64,000 bases of DNA from Candidatus Mycoplasma haematominutum 'Birmingham 1' (GCF_000319365.1 NC_021007.1:310001-374000), one strand, 5' to 3'; positions 22,871 through 34,405 are shown, counted from the first letter of the stretch. The notes: generated by a model not told the origin, from the sequence alone. Numbers and translations: made by a program.

Positions 22871-23975
22871 TTAACTTAATTGATTCATTAATTGCATAAG
22901 TTTAGTGCCTATCGCCAGTTCTAGAGATGCCTTAGATTCATCTATTTTTTTCTCCAGTCCACTTTTTTCAGTTGTTCCTGCCATTCCAAAAGTAAAAACA
23001 GTAGTAGCAATTCTGCTGGGACTATTCATATAGCTATAGTATTTCTTCCAAGCTTCACTAATTTGAGTTACATACTTTAATCATTCTTCTTCAGTAGAAA
23101 ATAACTCATGATATGGATGATTTTTAGACTCCCAAGCTCCTCAGGTGGACTTAGCTTTACTAGAATTGAGTGCTTGAGTTTGCTGATAGTACATATGGGT
23201 GGAAATGGGATTTCTCCTAAAAGAAGGTGTTTTTTCGAAAATATTTAATTCTTGTTCGCTTCATCCTATTTCCCTAAGATTTTTGGGAATGCAACTTAAA
23301 CATATCGTTTCAGTTAATTTTGATATTTTTACCTCTCCAGATAAATTCTCTAATTCATCAGAAAATTTCGTCTTGTCTTGACTCAAATTTTCAAACTTTT
23401 GAAAGAAATCACTAATTGTTTTTTTCTCCTGTGATGATAATTTTGGCACTTGAGTAGCAGCTGATCTCGGTTGCCTGCTACATGGGGCAGCGCTAGAACT
23501 TTCTCTCTTAAAATTTTTTACTTTTCCTAGTGCTTTTTGAAAGTTTTGATGTGAGCTGCGATTTAATTCTTTTTGAAAAGAGGAAATTTTACTCTTGGAT
23601 TGAATATCAATTTCTACAACTTTAGCTTCTTTCTTTAGTTCTGCAAAAAGCTTGGGTACGTTTTGTTGTGCATTTTGTGTTATTTCCAATTTATCTATCT
23701 TTTCGCCCTCCAAAATATTAGTAACTTCTATATCTAATGCAGAAGTTTCAAGTGTTGAAAAATTTTTATTTTTTACATTTGTGGGCTTTTGGACTTCTAA
23801 TTCTAAGGCTTTTTTATTAAGTGGAGATTCTCCTAAAGTTTTAAATGAGCTGACGCCCCCCCCCGAACAGTGTGGGTCATGTTGGTGGGGAGAGCTCTCC
23901 TAATGCGGGAGCAATTCCTCCCGCCCCTGACAATAAAGCTACAGGAATTACCCACCTGACTTTATGCTGCAGCAA
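22871..23975 (-). CDS. Phase-variable family C CxxC surface protein, OFF (G9)
   Basis: TTG start. Leader VRWVIPVALLSGAGGIAPAL; tract 23856-23864. Leader frame stops about 5 codons after the tract; 8 or 11 G gives GVSSFKTLGESP and 367 aa. The body has RQPRS, LSSQEKKTISDFFQKFENLS, CLSCIPKNLREIG, EQELNIFEKT, HPYHELFSTEEEW and a tail IGTKLMQLMNQLS. Very similar in layout to its neighbour at 21738. Confidence 0.8.
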
Positions 23976-23982
23976 AGAAAAG

Positions 23983-25046
23983 TTAACTTAATTGATTCAT
24001 ATTTTTCATTAATTTTGAACCTATTTTTCACTGAAAACTATATTTGGAATTTTCAACAGCCTTTTTAAGAGAATCTCTATTTCCGTAACATGCTCGACTT
24101 AAGGACTGAATAGGTAAAAATAAAATTCCGCAAAAAGCTTTGCCCGCATTATTCATATCGTTGAAATATGCTGTTTCAGCCTGCAACATTTTGGTTAATT
24201 CTCCTTTGTAGTCATTTTCGTCTTGAAAAAAATAATAAAAAGGATTAGTGCCTGCTTCTCATTTTCCCCACATTGAAATTACTTGCTCTAAATTTAAAGG
24301 CGCTTTAGCTCTGTAACTAACCCTTTTACTTCTAGTTCTTTCCAATACATTTAATTCATCTTGTGTTCATCCTACAGTTGTCAAATCGCTAAGAATTTGA
24401 GTGCACTCCTTACAGCTATCTGCACTTACTTTTGCATCCCTTTCTAAACCTTCTGCGTTCCTAATATTTCTATTTAGTTTGTATGACTCTGTTTTTAAGG
24501 TGCTAAAAGATTCATAAAAGTCTCGCACTGATGTACGTTCGTCTTTAGATAATTCACTATTTCCTTTTTTAGAAGTCAATCCTGAATAAGCCTTTAATTT
24601 TGTTAATGCCTTTTGAAAATTAGATCTTGCCTTATGCTGTAATTTTGACTGATTCTGAAGTACTAAAGTCTTAGCATTTGAATTAATTTCCGTCACTTTA
24701 TTTTCTTTCGTTATCTCTTTGAAAAGGGAAGGTAAATCTTCTTGAGATTTCGAGAGACCAAAATCGGAGATAGCTTCTGCTAATTCCATTTCCTGGGAAG
24801 TCAGATAATTCTTAATAGTTAAATCCTTGAGGCTTTTCTGTTCTCCTACTGCCGTCATATTGGAAATGTATGAAGTTCCAAAATTAATAGATTTTGTACT
24901 AGAAGATTGAGCTGTTAAATCTAAACTGGGAGAGCCCCCCCCGAGGCTAAGTTGGGTAGGGAAAAATAGCTTCAAGAGGGAGTGGCTCCGCTAACTCCAG
25001 CCAACAATATCGCTAATGGAAAATAATTTTTAAATCTAAGCTTCAA
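23983..25046 (-). CDS. Phase-variable family C CxxC surface protein, OFF (G8)
   Basis: TTG start, leader YFPLAILLAGVSGATPS. Tract 24935-24942; with 8 G the leader frame meets TAG five codons on, and 9 G gives GSPSLDLTAQSSS and 354 aa. An internal TTG at 24975 already lies in the body frame (LKLFFPTQLSLGGGSP), so a leaderless product is possible when OFF. The body has LSKDERTSVRDFYESFSTL, SCKECTQILS, TQDELNVLERT and tail IGSKLMKNMNQLS. No polybasic site. Confidence 0.78.
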
Positions 25047-25153
25047 GAGTTTTTTGAAATATAGCTAATTCTTGCTTGGTTTCTGAAAAAAATTAACTTC
25101 TTTAACGATTAATTCATAACAACTATCCAATATTTATCCTGGCTAGATTTAGA

Positions 25154-26246
25154 TTAATTCCCTAATTGCTGCATAAATTGCAATAATGTAGAACCTATAT
25201 GCAATTCAATTTCTGAATGAGCATCTTTAATTTTTTGTTCCATTGGTCCTTTAGTTTGATAGCCGCAACTGGCTCCTATTCATCTAATGGTTAAACCGCA
25301 TAATCTTCAACTGCTGCTATTGACGGTGTCATAATATTTCTTTCTAGTATTAACTACATTTTTCACAGCTTCTTTAAATTTATTCTCCTGCTTATAGAAA
25401 AAATTAAAAGGGTGACTTCTATTTCATTGAGAGCCTCAAGTAGTCACCACCTGACTTTCCTGAGGGGGTCTATCTGTTTGCCTCCAAGCTTTTTTGGATT
25501 TATTGAACAAACTTAATTCCTCTCCGCCTCAGTTAATTTTTTTGATTGCATCTACAACTTCTGGACAAATTTCACAATCTTTCTGAGCAGATATAGTAGT
25601 CTCTGAAATAGTATTGCTATCTATTGTCTTCAACTGAGTCTGGAGAGGATCTCTTTTTTGATTTAAATAGAGAAACTGCTCATAATATTTTTGAATTGCT
25701 TGTTTCTCTGTAACTGTTAATTTTTCTATTTGAGGCTTCATTTGAGCTACACTTCTCTTTCTCCTGGAGGGAGCATTATATTTTTGTATTTTTGCTACAG
25801 CTGACTTGTAAGCTGCTGATTCGGCTGCAGAAATTTTTTGAGTAGCTGTTTTCACTTCGGTAGCTGATTCTGAATTAATATTTAAGGCTGTATTTTCTCT
25901 TTTGACTTCTGAATAAACCTCTCTAACATTTTGGGAGGGCTCTGCCGTTTCTACATTGTCTATCTTTTGGAAATTGATTTCTGCGGTTGGAATATCATTT
26001 AATTTTCTAGCTTCTATTTTTGACTTTCCAGTTAAATTCATATTTTTAGTAGGAGTATCATTTAGTTGCAAAAGATTACTAGTAAGCTTTAATTCTTGTA
26101 ATTGGGTGGTTGCCCCCCCCCCTCGACAAATGCAATAAATCAAGAGAAAAATTTAAATTTCCTGAAGTAGCTGGCAAAGTACCGCCCCCTAAAATTAATG
26201 CACCTAGTGATGCTAATGCAACTTTATTATTTTTGTGCAACATCAT
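25154..26246 (-). CDS. Phase-variable family C CxxC surface protein, OFF (G10)
   Basis: Starts ATG ATG. Leader KVALASLGALILGGGTLPATS; tract 26113-26122. Ten G frameshifts; 9 or 12 G gives GATTQLQELKLTS and about 363 aa. The body has RRKRS, LTVTEKQAIQKYYEQFLYLN, CEICPEVVDAIKKINW, SHPFNFFYKQENKF, an extra Cys pair (RLCGLTIRWIGASCGY) and tail EIELHIGSTLLQFMQQ. Confidence 0.8.
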
Positions 26247-26248
26247 TT

Positions 26249-27359
26249 TTAACTAAGTTGAGACATTCAAGTTAACAGAGCCTTAGCTACTGTCAGCTCT
26301 ATCTCGGAGTGTGAATCTTTAATTTCCTGTTCCATTGAACCTTTTTTGCTGTAACCGCAATCAGCTCCAAATAAACCTATAGTTAACCCGCACGCTCTTC
26401 AACTAGAACTGTTTACAGTTTGGTAATATTTTTTTCTGTTTTGAAAAATTTTGTCGACTGCGGAAATTCATCTATTTTTTGCAGAACTTTTAGCACTTTC
26501 CGAATTAGTAACTTCCCAAAAATGTGAATAAGGATTTTCTCTTTTATCTCAATCTCCCCATAAAGTTTTTCAGCTCTCAGCTTGAGGGATTGGGGAGGTT
26601 CCAGTTCATTTTCGATCATTTTTAGTGAAAATATTTAAAGTTGGACCCTCTCAATTAATTTTTTGGAGTGCAGCCTCAACATTTTTACAAGATTCGCAGT
26701 CAGTTTTGAAGCTGTCTGAAATAGCTTCCGATGAATTTTCCACTTTTTGTAATCTAGTTAAAAAATTACCTTTCTTTTGTTTAAGCTCTTGGAATTGTTT
26801 ATAAAAGTCGGAAAGAGCTTTTCTTTCTTGGGGAGTTAATTCAGGAATTGATGACTTTTTGGTACTCCTCTTTTTTCTCATGGAAGTTGTAGATTGATAA
26901 TTTTGTACTTTTTGAAGTGCGGATTTATAGTTAGAAAGTTGAGAAGAAATTTTACTCTTAGCTGTAGTTACCTCATCAGTAGAGTTCTTATCAATTTGTA
27001 GTGTTTGAGTCTCTCGACCTATTTCACTAGTTATTCCTAAAGCTTTTTCTGCAGAGTTTGTAGTTTCCAGTTGAGTTGATTTATTCAACTCTAAAATCTG
27101 CTCCCTGACTTCTTTTATATCTTGGGCTTTAAATTCTTTCATTCTTATATTTAGGCTAGACAATTGTTTTCCTTCAAAAGCTAAGTTTTGATGATAATTC
27201 AAGTTATCTAATTCTTTACCTGTTAGGGGCTGAGTGCCGCCCCCCCCCGAAAGGAAGGGTAAAAGATACTGTATCAAGATTAGATAATGCAGGGGAAAGT
27301 CCTCCTCCGGCTAACAAAATTCCTAGAGAGGTCAATAATGTTCTGTTGTTGAGATTCAA
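26249..27359 (-). CDS. Phase-variable family C CxxC surface protein, OFF (G9)
   Basis: TTG start. Leader TLLTSLGILLAGGGLSPAL; tract 27240-27248. 8 or 11 G restores GGTQPLTGKELDN, about 369 aa. An internal TTG at 27277 is already in the body frame. The body has RKKRS, LTPQERKALSDFYKQFQELK, CESCKNVEAALQKINW, ENPYSHFWEV, RACGLTIGLFGADCGY and a tail ALLTWMSQLS. Closest paralogue is its downstream neighbour, whose ATG is 2 nt beyond this stop. Confidence 0.8.
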
Positions 27360-27431
27360 CTTTAAAAGAAAACTAAGTGATTATTCTTATATCCTATAAC
27401 CCAGCAAACTGTCTGAGGGGGAGGGTAGAGA

Positions 27432-27450
27432 GGGGGGGGTTAACCCCCTC
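27432..27450. terminator. GC hairpin
   Basis: GAGGGGG...CCCCCTC stem containing a G8 run, 126 nt below the stop at 27576, in the 216-nt gap before the next operon. No T-run on the minus strand. Confidence 0.4.
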
Positions 27451-27575
27451 TTAAAATGAGCTAATACTGATACAAGTGCGAAAGGAAGTTGGTCGCGAAC
27501 CGAAAGAGTGACTCAAAATTAGTCAAATACCACCTCCAGGTAGAAACTATTTTAATATACCGGCTGGAAAGCTTT

Positions 27576-28633
27576 TTATAACGAATACTTCATTTGACTA
27601 ATCATCCAGCGAGAAATATGATATTCTACACTACTTCTGCTGTTATTTAGTTGAGATTCATATCAACTCTTAGAAGAATAACAATGTTCAACCATTTTGG
27701 CTCCCAATAAAGTAGATCCTAAACATGGAAATCTCATTCTTGCCATATAAGATTCAAATGCAGCTTCAGCTTCATCGTTTGTAGATACTGCTTCTCTTCA
27801 GGTTTTTTCATCTTCATAAAAATAACTAAAAGGGTTACTAGACCAGTTACCTCAACCGTAATTTCCATCACTGGAATTTTTCTTTCCCTTTAAATTTTTG
27901 AATTTAAATTCAACGGATTTACCTTCTCAATTAATTCTTTGCAATTGTCTCGATATATCTCTGGAATTATGTTTCAAAGTGTAAAGAGGTATTTTTGAGA
28001 TGGTCATTTCACTAGTCTTGATTAAATCTGAAAAATATTTTTTACCTTCTGAATTCAAAGTGTCAAAACTTTCATAGAATTTCTTGAAAGCTATTCTCTG
28101 ATTTTGGCTTAATGGAGCAGCCTCTAGTTTAGTTGACCGTTTAGATTTAAGCTGAGTATTTGTTTTTCCGGCATCCAAAATTAATTGGACTCCGTTTTTA
28201 AAGTCTTTTAAATAATTTTTTAATTTTTGTATTTCTGCTGTAACTTTTTCTGCTTGAGCGCTTTTTATTTTCAGAGTGGATATTTCTTTATTGACTTCTG
28301 AATAAGCTTTTTGAATAAATCTCTCCGAGTCTTCCTTATTTAACATCCTTTCTTTGTCTAATGAAAAACTTTCTTCATTGAATGTAGTCTGTAAATCCAT
28401 TATCTTGTGCTCGTATTTTTTGGGAAGATCTAAATCTCGAATTTTGAGTTGTTCTAAATTAATTTTTTTAGATTCAGGATTATCGATTTCCTGGGTTGAC
28501 GCCCCCCCCCCGTATTTACAGCAAATGAAGTATTATTCATAAAATTATCCCCTGCAGAAAAAATAATTCCGGGAACAGTTGTACTAATTAATAAGGTTGG
28601 TAATGCAACCTGGACTTTTCAATCGGCTTTCAC
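27576..28633 (-). CDS. Phase-variable family D surface protein, OFF (G10)
   Basis: GTG start, leader VQVALPTLLISTTVPGIIFSA. Tract 28502-28511; 8 or 11 G would give 351-352 aa, 10 G leads to a stop about 16 codons on. The body has LKSKRS, LSQNQRIAFKKFYESFDTL, SSNPFSYFYEDEKTW, two Cys near the end (FPCLGS, VEHCYS) and the tail SVEYHISRWMISQMK. Confidence 0.78.
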
Positions 28634-28677
28634 AAAAAAATATAAGTTAATTCGACTCTATTTTATTAGCTAAATAG

Positions 28678-28728
28678 TAAAAAAGGAAGGGGGGGGGTGT
28701 CGTACCCCCTACCTTCCTTTTTTTAAAT
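28678..28728. terminator. Bidirectional intrinsic terminator
   Basis: GGAAGG(G)n...CCCCCTACCTTCC stem with a G9 run inside (28689-28697), flanked by AAAAAA on the left and TTTTTTT on the right, so it has a T-run in both directions. It lies between the stop of the gene at 28728 and the start of the gene at 28633. Confidence 0.7.
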
Positions 28729-29828
28729 TATTTCCTTTCTAGCTTTTCTGAAGATAACTGACCCATTTTAGTGAGAAGTCACTTAGCTATATGCATTTCT
28801 ATTACATCTTTGTGTTTTTGTACAACTTGTTTATGTCCTTGAATATTGAGATCACACGTATTTGAGTGTGAACTTCTTTTTCCACTAAATCCAATATTGG
28901 CAAAACCGCATTTCTTTCTGGTTCGAGACACTTGCTTATTTTGTAAATTCAAAGTTTTTTCATAATGCTCCATAGCATTTAATCATTCTTGCTGATTATC
29001 ATAAAAGTTTTGAAAAGGTGTTCTTTCTCAAGTTCCTCAACCATAAAAATTATTTTTCTTTTTTGGCTGCTCTCCTGATTTTTTTAACTTAACCTCTCCA
29101 GAACTTCAATTAATTTTTGATAAATCCTGCTTCACTTTTTGTTTCAAACCTGCATCCAAATTGGAAGTTATTGTTTCCAAATTGCCTTGGCTTGCTTTTT
29201 GCAACTCAGAGGATAGAGAAGCTTTCTGCTGATCTAAGTGATAGAAGCCCTCAAAAACATGTAGTAAAGCTTTTCTCTCTTCTGGAGTCAGAGAATAAAT
29301 TTCTTGATTATCTTGACTTTCCCTTTTAACTCTTGGAGTTGAATCGTTTTTGGAATCTAAATATTTTTTAACTTTTTCCTGGGCGCTTTGAAAATTAATT
29401 TTTATATTTTGAATTTTTTTAACTTCATCTTCATACAATTGTTTTTGATCTTTTCCTACTTTTGAGATATCTTGCTCTTTTTTAATTTCCTGATTTAAAC
29501 TTTGAGATCAAGATTTATCATCAAAGCTTGATAAATTAAAACCTTCCTGTAGATTGTTGGAGGAAGAGCCTTGGAGATTCTCCGCAATATAAAAAGAATT
29601 AGACTTTCCTTCTTGCTGTAAAAAGACCCCCGGAATCCCGGGAGAGCTAAGATTAAGCTCTTTGCCTACTAAAGAATAGTCCTTCTCAGTTAGGGCCTTA
29701 TCGACGCCCCCCCCCCCGGTTGTAGTACCAGTTAAAGATGGTTTTGCATACAAAAAAATAGGAGTTCCTGCAACTACAGTTGATAAAGGTACTAATAGAC
29801 CCAATTTAGTTTTGAATATTCAGAACAT
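28728..29828 (-). CDS. Phase-variable family D surface protein, ON (G11)
   Basis: 366 aa, ATG start (FWIFKTKLGLLVPLSTVVAG). Tract 29707-29717 of 11 G in frame (TGGGGVDKAL). RVKR precedes ESQDNQ, then the helix LTPEERKALLHVFEGFYHLD. Later: WERTPFQNFYDNQQEW, two Cys (KKCGFANIGF, NTCDLN) and the tail EMHIAKWLLTKMGQL. It is the only ON member among the eleven tract-bearing genes between 17.5 and 34.4 kb, apart from none other. Its stop lies in the T-run of the terminator. Confidence 0.86.
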
Positions 29829-29848
29829 TGAAAAAATTTAAAAAAATA

Positions 29849-29854
29849 ATTTTA
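29849..29854 (-). promoter_or_regulatory. Promoter-like -10 box
   Basis: TAAAAT followed by TATTTTTTT, 21 nt before the ATG at 29828, nearly identical to the box before the related gene at 3273-4356. Confidence 0.45.
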
Positions 29855-29873
29855 CATAAAATCATTCCTCCCT

Positions 29874-30954
29874 CTAACTTAAAAGATTCATTTGTCTCAG
29901 CATTCAAGCTGCTATATGCAGGCTGATCGCTTCCTCCGCTTCTGAAACTTTGCCTTCATATTTAGATTTTTCGCTATAACACCTGTCAACTCCCCATTTT
30001 CCGAAAATCATCGAAGCTATGCAGCCTCTCTTACTTGTTAGATATTTTTCTAATGCCTGCTTCTCTCTATCGACCACAGAGATTTTGCTTTTTCATTCTT
30101 CAGCAGAATCAAAAAAATATTTTCAGGGACTTGATTCCCAAGAGCCTCAACCGTATCAATTTGCTAAAGTAGGTTTAATCCTTTTTCTACTCAATGTTTT
30201 ACTAACTAAACCTACTGCATCATCTTCTCATCCCATTCTTTTTAGACCAACAAGTACATCTTGTAATTTATAACGAGAATCAAATTTCTTTTTAGACTTC
30301 TCTCTGTGACCGCTAACCTCATTTAATTTGGTTAATAAATTTTTTTCTTCTCTAGATAATTTGTCAAAAGATTCATAAAATTTTTTAATTGATTGTCTCG
30401 CTGGTTTATTAAGTACTAAAATATCTTCTCTTTTTGAGGGTTTTGTTGCTCTTTGAGATCGAAGCCTTTGCTTCTGTTGAAATTTTGAAACCATTTCTAA
30501 ACCTTTTTGAAAATCTTTTAGGTGTATAAAAAGTCCTTTTGTATGATCTGAATATTTTTGAGTTGTATCTTGATCTACTTTTAAAACTCCTGATTCAAGG
30601 CTTACTTGAGAATTCAAATTATTTACTAAATCTACTGAATGGCCTTTTTCATCCACTTGATTTTTTATAGTTAAATCTTTTTCTACAATTTCTCGTATTT
30701 TTCAATTTTCTGAATCTTTACTTAAATGATGCTTGAAATCAGATAAAAATGTAGGCTTTTCATCTTTTACGGGTAGTGAACCTAAAACTGGTGCTATTTC
30801 TTTATTTTTTATTTCAAGTTGGCGCCCCCCCCCGATTAATCCAAGATAATAAATCTATATTTGAATTTTCAAAAGATCAATAACTAAAGGTAGTGGGGAT
30901 GGTGAGAATTAAAGAGGCGGGCAGAGCCCTCTTATAACTTAGAAAATTCTTCAT
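29874..30954 (-). CDS. Phase-variable family D surface protein, OFF (G9)
   Basis: ATG start, leader RALPASLILTIPTTFSYW. Tract 30825-30833; the leader frame meets TAA eight codons later, 8 or 11 G would give about 359 aa (checked codon by codon to the TAG). The body has RLRSQRA (a minimal R-x-x-R), LNKPARQSIKKFYESFDKLS, SSPWKYFFDSAEEW, Cys in KRGCIAS and DRCYSEKS, and tail ISLHIAAWMLRQMNLLS. Confidence 0.8.
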
Positions 30955-31005
30955 TGGTCTGAAAATTCATAAGAAATTTTATTTCCCTAGACTAAAGGGG
31001 GAAAA

Positions 31006-31024
31006 AGGAGGCTTATAGCCTCCT
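31006..31024 (-). terminator. Intrinsic terminator
   Basis: On the minus strand AGGAGGC-tata-GCCTCCT followed by TTTT, 29 nt after the stop at 31053. Confidence 0.7.
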
Positions 31025-31052
31025 TTTAAATACTCTTTACTCTAGAGAGTTT

Positions 31053-32126
31053 TTATTGCGATTCTTCTCTTTCTGTTTGAATTAATTTCATTTGATCTAA
31101 AAGTCAAGAAGCTATATCAAGTTCTATCTCAGATTTGTAACCTTCTATTAATTGTGCAAATCTTTCATTGTCTCCTTTACATCACGCTTGAATTGCTTGA
31201 TCTCTTTCTGTCATAGATGCAGAAGCAGGAGACGAACACGCTTGAATATCTTTTCTATTTAATTTCGCGATATCTAAAGCATCTTGAAATTTTTCTACCT
31301 TATTCTTTCAAATTCCTTCTCCAACAAAAAACACTCTAAAAGGATTTTTATCTCAAACCCCTCAGCCTCAATTATTTCTTTTTTCCTTGTCTTGAAATAT
31401 TCTGATATTTTTTTCCTTTCAATCGATAGCTTGTAAGCTGTCTAATACTACTTCTGTGGTAACTTTTTTATTCAAAAATAATTTATTGACATTAGAGTTT
31501 GGATAAAAAGAATTTAATTTTAAAAGATTGTCAGACTTGAAGTTCTCCAACTTAGCATACATTTCATAAAACTTCATTAAAGCTTCTCTGTGTTGTTGTG
31601 AAAGAGCTTGTGTCCCGCTTTCGTGGAAAGTTCTAGTAGCAGAAATGTCTCCCCTAGCTGTCAGAGTAGTTCTGTACTCGCTCACCTTATCTGACAGCAT
31701 CTTAAATTTTTGCTGCGATTCTTTTACATATGCTAACGCTTCCTGAAATTCCTTCATCTGTTCTTCCGAAATAGATCCTACTTGGTTTTCCTTCTGTAAT
31801 TCTCCCTGAAGATTCTGAATTGGTAAAGAATCTGACTGCATAATCCCTGATTGAGTATCAATTGATACTTCGCTAGACTCTGCTTTTAACTCCATAGAGG
31901 TGTTTGGAGTTGAATTTAAGGTTGAAACAGACAGGGAGGAGGCTTGGCTGGAATTTATTCCCAAAGATTTATTGTTGCTCCCAATCTCTGGGCCTTCTAA
32001 TTTCAGCGCTGTAGAATTTCCTGTTGCAAAAGTGGAATTACTTCCACTAAATAGTAGAGGATAAGAAGCTCCGCCTGCGGTAACAACAGAAACTGCTGGA
32101 ATTAATACCTTGTATTTCAACAACAT
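31053..32126 (-). CDS. Family D surface protein without poly-G (constitutive)
   Basis: 357 aa, ATG start. Leader KVLIPAVSVVTAGGASYPLLF, Ser/Thr/Asn-rich stretch, coiled coil, RTFHESGTQALSQQHREALMKFYEMY helix region, NPFRVFFVGEGIW, Cys in IQACSS and AWCKGD, and tail EIELDIASWLLDQMK. Paralogue of 4599-5690, with which it shares the absence of any homopolymer. It is bounded by a promoter-like box above and an intrinsic terminator below. Confidence 0.82.
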
Positions 32127-32164
32127 AAACTAAAAAATTACAGCTCTAGATGCATAAAAAAATA

Positions 32165-32170
32165 ATTATA
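32165..32170 (-). promoter_or_regulatory. Promoter-like -10 box
   Basis: TATAAT in TGTATAATTATTTTTTT, 39 nt upstream of the ATG at 32126; the best match to a consensus -10 hexamer in this set. Confidence 0.5.
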
Positions 32171-32218
32171 CAGATAAGATCTTCAAGAATCAAAATAACT
32201 TAATTAAATAAGAAAAAA

Positions 32219-32238
32219 AGGGAGGGTTTTCCCCCCCT
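32219..32238 (-). terminator. Intrinsic terminator of the 32.3-46.6 kb array
   Basis: On the minus strand GGGGGGG-AAAA-CCCTCCC followed by TTTTTTTCTT. It lies 48 nt after the stop at 32286, the last gene of the long family B run. Confidence 0.65.
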
Positions 32239-32285
32239 GTTTTTCTCCCTACACCCTTACTACTCTACTGAGATTCTTTGGTCTT

Positions 32286-33330
32286 TTATAAATTCATTCA
32301 AGAGAATAACTTAGAGGAAATTACCATATCTACAGCACTTTTAGCATAATCTACTTTGCTCTGATAATAAGACTTTTCACTAAAAATAGAATCTTGACAG
32401 GTGCTGCAAAACGCTAAAGCTAATAACGAAGTTCCTCTTTTGCTTCTCATATAGTTTTCATATTCTTGTTTAGCTTTATTAACCCCTTCTACTAATTTGT
32501 AGTATTCTTCCTCACTACTAAAAAACTTTTTATAGGGATTTTCTGCTCAACTCTTTCAATTGAAAGAATTTCTTCTGTTTGGAGCAACTTGAGGTTCATT
32601 TTTTTTGCGAGGTCTAATAAGCTGGATTTTCTGCAGCTTACTTCATCCTATTCTATTAAGAATTTGTGCTAATTCCGAATGTCGAGGTTTATTTAAAGAT
32701 TTAGAGCGATCGTGCTCTAAACTAGATATTTTCTGTAATTTTTCTAGAAATCCCAAGCTATCCTTTTCCATTTTTTCAAAACTTTTATAAAGCTCTAAAA
32801 AAGAACTTCTTTCTCTAACATTCAACAAGGAAGTTCTACTATTGGCTTCGCTTCGCCTTGACCTACTACGATTCTCTTGTGATTGAAAACTTAATACTTT
32901 GGATTTACCCGAATGAAAATCACTCAAATAAGGTTTAGTTTCTTTTAACACTGATTCATATTTTTTAGCTGAATCTGATTTAATTTCGAGCACTTCAGTC
33001 TCTTTTCCTATTTCACTACGTAATGACTTATTAATTAATAGGGAGGGATGGCTCTCAATGCTATTTTTCTCTAGTAATTCCAACTTTGGTGCTAATTCAG
33101 CTAAACTTATTGACTCAACCTTTTGCTCAGGATTTATATTGATTGCAGAAATACTATCCTCTGTCTCTAACTTCTCAGAGCCTAGGCTATAGTTCTGTTT
33201 GATTAGGTTGGTTGACGCCCCCCCCCGTAGAGGGGGAGTAAAAACTACCTAGCTCTAGAGTGGAAAAAGCAATACCTGAAGGAGCTGATAATACTACTAA
33301 AACTCCTAATAATCTAGAATGCTTCCTAAT
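32286..33330 (-). CDS. Phase-variable family B surface protein, OFF (G9)
   Basis: Leader RLLGVLVVLSAPSGIAFSTL; tract 33218-33226; 8 or 11 G would give 347 aa. No ATG, GTG or TTG lies between the preceding in-frame stop and the leader, so the start is probably ATT at 33330, or the original start is lost. The body has RSRR followed by S, LNVRERSSFLELYKSFEKME, AENPYKKFFSSEEEY, Cys in LAFCSTCQDS and a tail VDMVISSKLFSWMNL. Confidence 0.72.
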
Positions 33331-33336
33331 CTTAAA

Positions 33337-34396
33337 TTAATTTTTACTGGACTCCTTTTTTAATTGATTCATTCAAATTAGGAGTTTAGCACCTACTCTA
33401 ATAGATATATCTGATTTAGCTGTGGATACAGCATTCTCATATTTATGTTTATCCCTATAGACACTATTTACTGTGTCAGGACCTAGTAGGAGTGCAAAAG
33501 TTCCGGCTGCTCGCTTACTAGACAAATATTGTGCCAGTGCTGTTTCAGTTTCTCCAACTTTTTGAACAAGGGCTAAAAAGTCTGTTTCGCTCTCAAAAAA
33601 CAGATTGTAGGGATTTTGAGTTCAACTTATTCAACCATATTGATTAGCTCTAGAGTGAGGTTTATTCCGCTTAGATTTAATATCTAACTCTCTTTGAACT
33701 TCTCATCCTATGCGTTGCAGTGACCTTTCTACCTCTCCAGAATTAGGGCCTTCGCTAACAGACAAATTAGAGGAGCTTCCCGACTCTTTACTTAATTTAT
33801 TATTCAATTTCTCTCTATCTCTAAATAGTTGACTAACGCCTCTATAGAGATTAGAGAGTGATTTACGTTTTTCCAAGTCTAGAACATCCGGAGTTTGTCT
33901 AGCATTGATCGATCTTCTAGTTCTTTCATTAGGCTTAGACGATTCTCAATTTTTCTGAATATATTCTCTAGCTACTTTAAAGTTAGGTAAATCTCTTGCA
34001 TACTTAGAGAGAGCTGATTTAACTTTTCCTCTCTGCTCTGTATTTATCTCCAAGACTCTTCCCTCTCTCTGAACTTGAGACTTTAATTCACCAACAATCT
34101 TTGAACTTTCCCGTTCATCTACTTTTGACTGTTGGGAAAAATCTATATTACTACTAACTTCTGCTAAATGAGGAGTGCTACTTTCTCTCTGATTGGAAAC
34201 TCTTAAGTCTTTTATTTCAGCTTCAACACTTAAGGCCTTCTCCTGAAAGTCATAGTTACTACTCTGTGGACCAGTTAGCGCCCCCCCCCGTAGAGGGGGA
34301 GTAAAAACTACCTAGATCTAGGGTAGATAGAGAAGCTCCTGAAGGAGCTCCTAGAAGTAGAATAGTCGCTACACCTTTAGACTTTCGAGTTAACAA
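33337..34396 (-). CDS. Phase-variable family B surface protein, OFF (G9)
   Basis: TTG start in frame three codons after the upstream stop. Leader KGVATILLLGAPSGASLSTL; tract 34281-34289; the leader frame hits TAG seven codons later, 8 or 11 G would give 352 aa. The body has ERTRRS, LEKRKSLSNLYRGVSQLF, QNPYNLFFESETDF and a tail SIRVGAKLLIWMNQL. The first residues after the tract (ALTGPQSSNYDFQE) are almost the same as in the next gene up, suggesting recent duplication or recombination. Confidence 0.78.
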
Positions 34397-34405
34397 ATAG
34401 TAGTC

